Of a stretch of DNA of 6,824 bases, positions 5,957 through 6,824 are shown in pieces. Under the pieces are notes generated by a model. The model worked only from the letters and a program-made list of their open reading frames with translations. It searched no databases and had not been told where the DNA came from. Numbering within the stretch: the first letter of the stretch is position 1; the number at the start of each line of letters is the position of its first letter. Position numbers and translations under genes: made by a program. The DNA is from a bacterium UBP3_UBA6266 (GTDB lineage Bacteria > Auribacterota > UBA6266). Location: NCBI GenBank assembly GCA_002440765.1, contig DJVC01000124.1, positions 1 to 6,824 of the forward strand. The letters run 5' to 3'.

Positions 5957-6824
5957 ATGTTTAAACAGGTGAAACTTGAAGTTGGCGGAAAGACTTTGAT
6001 TATAGAAACGGGTAAAATTGCCAAACAGGCTGACGGGGCTGTTACCGTGACCTGCGGCGATACGGTAGTTTTGGTGACAGCCGTATCCGGCACTTCGATA
6101 AGAGAGGGTATTGATTTTTTCCCTTTAACTGTCGATTACCGTGAAAATTCCTATGCCGCCGGAAAATTTCCGGGAGGTTATATCAAGAGGGAAGGAAGGC
6201 CCACCGAAAAGGAAATCTTAACGGCAAGGTTTACAGACAGGTCCATAAGGCCTTTATTCCCGGAAGGTTACTTTTACGAAGTCCAGATTATAGGGGCTGT
6301 TTTATCGGCGGATTCCGAAAACAATCCCGATGTACTGACAGTCGTTGGGGCTTCTGCGGCTTTAACGGTATCTGATATTCCTTTTGCCGGCCCGATAGGG
6401 TGTGTCAGAGTATGCAGAATGGGACAAGAATTTATTGTTAACCCCACATACAGCCAGGCTAAGGACAGTGACCTGGAACTTGTTATAGCAGGCACATCGG
6501 AAGCGGTGATGATGGTTGAAGGTGGGTCTCAGGAAGTCTCGGAGGAAGACTTGCTCAGGGCGATAAGTGTAGGCCATGAGCAAATAAGAGCTATATGTGA
6601 GATTCAGGAAGAGCTGGCAAAGGCGCTTAACGTCAAAAAAAGAGATGTTGAACTCCTTCAAATCAGTGAAGACATATACGACGGCATTAAAAAAAGTGTT
6701 TCGAAAAATATAAGAGAAGCTATTTTTATAAAATCGAAAAAAGACAGGGAAAAAGCTTTAAAGACACTTTTTACCGCGGCGGTAGAGCCTCTCAGGGAAA
6801 AACATCCCGAAGCGAAAGAATTTG
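5957..6824 (+). CDS. pnp: Polyribonucleotide nucleotidyltransferase (PNPase), N-terminal part; partial at window end
   Basis: The first 289 codons of a gene that runs off the window; no stop is reached. PNPase degrades RNA 3' to 5' with phosphate and can also add tails; it forms a ring-shaped trimer and often joins the degradosome. The start MFKQVKLEVGGKTLIIETGKIAKQADGAVTV has the typical first-strand pattern of the N-terminal RNase PH-like core. Next come DYRENSYAAGKFPGGYIKREGRPTEKEILTARFTDRSIRPLFPEGY, split here as DYRENSYAAGKFPGG (60-74) and YIKREGRP (75-82), the latter corresponding to the FFRR RNA-binding loop, then TARFTDRSIRPLFP (89-102). Residues from about 200 onward begin the helical linker between the two PH cores. 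The catalytic second PH domain and the KH and S1 domains lie outside. It probably shares a transcript with rpsO, which stops 22 bases before. Confidence 0.97.
   Translation, partial: MFKQVKLEVGGKTLIIETGKIAKQADGAVTVTCGDTVVLVTAVSGTSIREGIDFFPLTVDYRENSYAAGKFPGGYIKREGRPTEKEILTARFTDRSIRPLFPEGYFYEVQIIGAVLSADSENNPDVLTVVGASAALTVSDIPFAGPIGCVRVCRMGQEFIVNPTYSQAKDSDLELVIAGTSEAVMMVEGGSQEVSEEDLLRAISVGHEQIRAICEIQEELAKALNVKKRDVELLQISEDIYDGIKKSVSKNIREAIFIKSKKDREKALKTLFTAAVEPLREKHPEAKEF

Noticed and set aside
1..6824. Search for a new system, mobile element, CRISPR array, tRNA or rRNA gene
   Set aside because: All but short gaps are filled by well-known housekeeping genes; no transposase, long repeats, array-like spacing or tRNA-like cloverleaf was seen by eye.

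Overview
This is an ordinary but tightly packed bacterial housekeeping segment. Every recognisable gene is on the + strand and runs in the order nusA (tail only) – infB – DUF503/ylxP – rbfA – nrnA-like DHH phosphoesterase – truB – ribF – rpsO – pnp (front only). The order matches the widely conserved nusA/infB transcription–translation cluster. The DUF503 gene and the DHH phosphoesterase next to rbfA recall Gram-positive and deep-branching bacterial versions rather than the enterobacterial one. Base composition is moderate (about 40–45% G+C by eye), with many ATA, AGA and AGG codons and two TTG start codons (infB, truB). I cannot name the organism. An uncultured or deep-branching lineage of the Omnitrophota or Elusimicrobiota kind is possible, but that is a guess from style, not a demonstration.

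Layout. Bases 2-127 are the last 41 codons of nusA. infB starts inside the nusA stop codon and fills 124-2226. After a 38-base gap without a clear ribosome binding site comes the small DUF503 gene (2265-2546), then rbfA (2564-2911). From there translation looks coupled: nrnA starts on the rbfA stop (TAATG), truB follows the nrnA stop with no gap (TGATTG), and ribF begins 32 bases before truB ends. The only sizeable intergenic region is 5516-5664 (149 bases). It holds candidate sigma70-type promoter elements, a dyad, a hairpin-capable leader and a strong ribosome binding site for rpsO (5665-5934). pnp follows after 22 bases and runs off the window.

How the genes work together. NusA acts on transcribing RNA polymerase. 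IF2 places initiator tRNA on the ribosome. RbfA matures the 30S subunit, of which S15 is an early-binding protein. TruB makes pseudouridine 55 in tRNA. PNPase degrades RNA, and the NrnA-type enzyme clears the short oligonucleotides left over. RibF makes FMN and FAD and is a frequent passenger in this cluster. I found no mobile element, CRISPR array, tRNA or rRNA gene, and no sign of a new defence or metabolic system. The parts most worth a second look are the rpsO leader and a few family-level sequence deviations in IF2, TruB and RibF.
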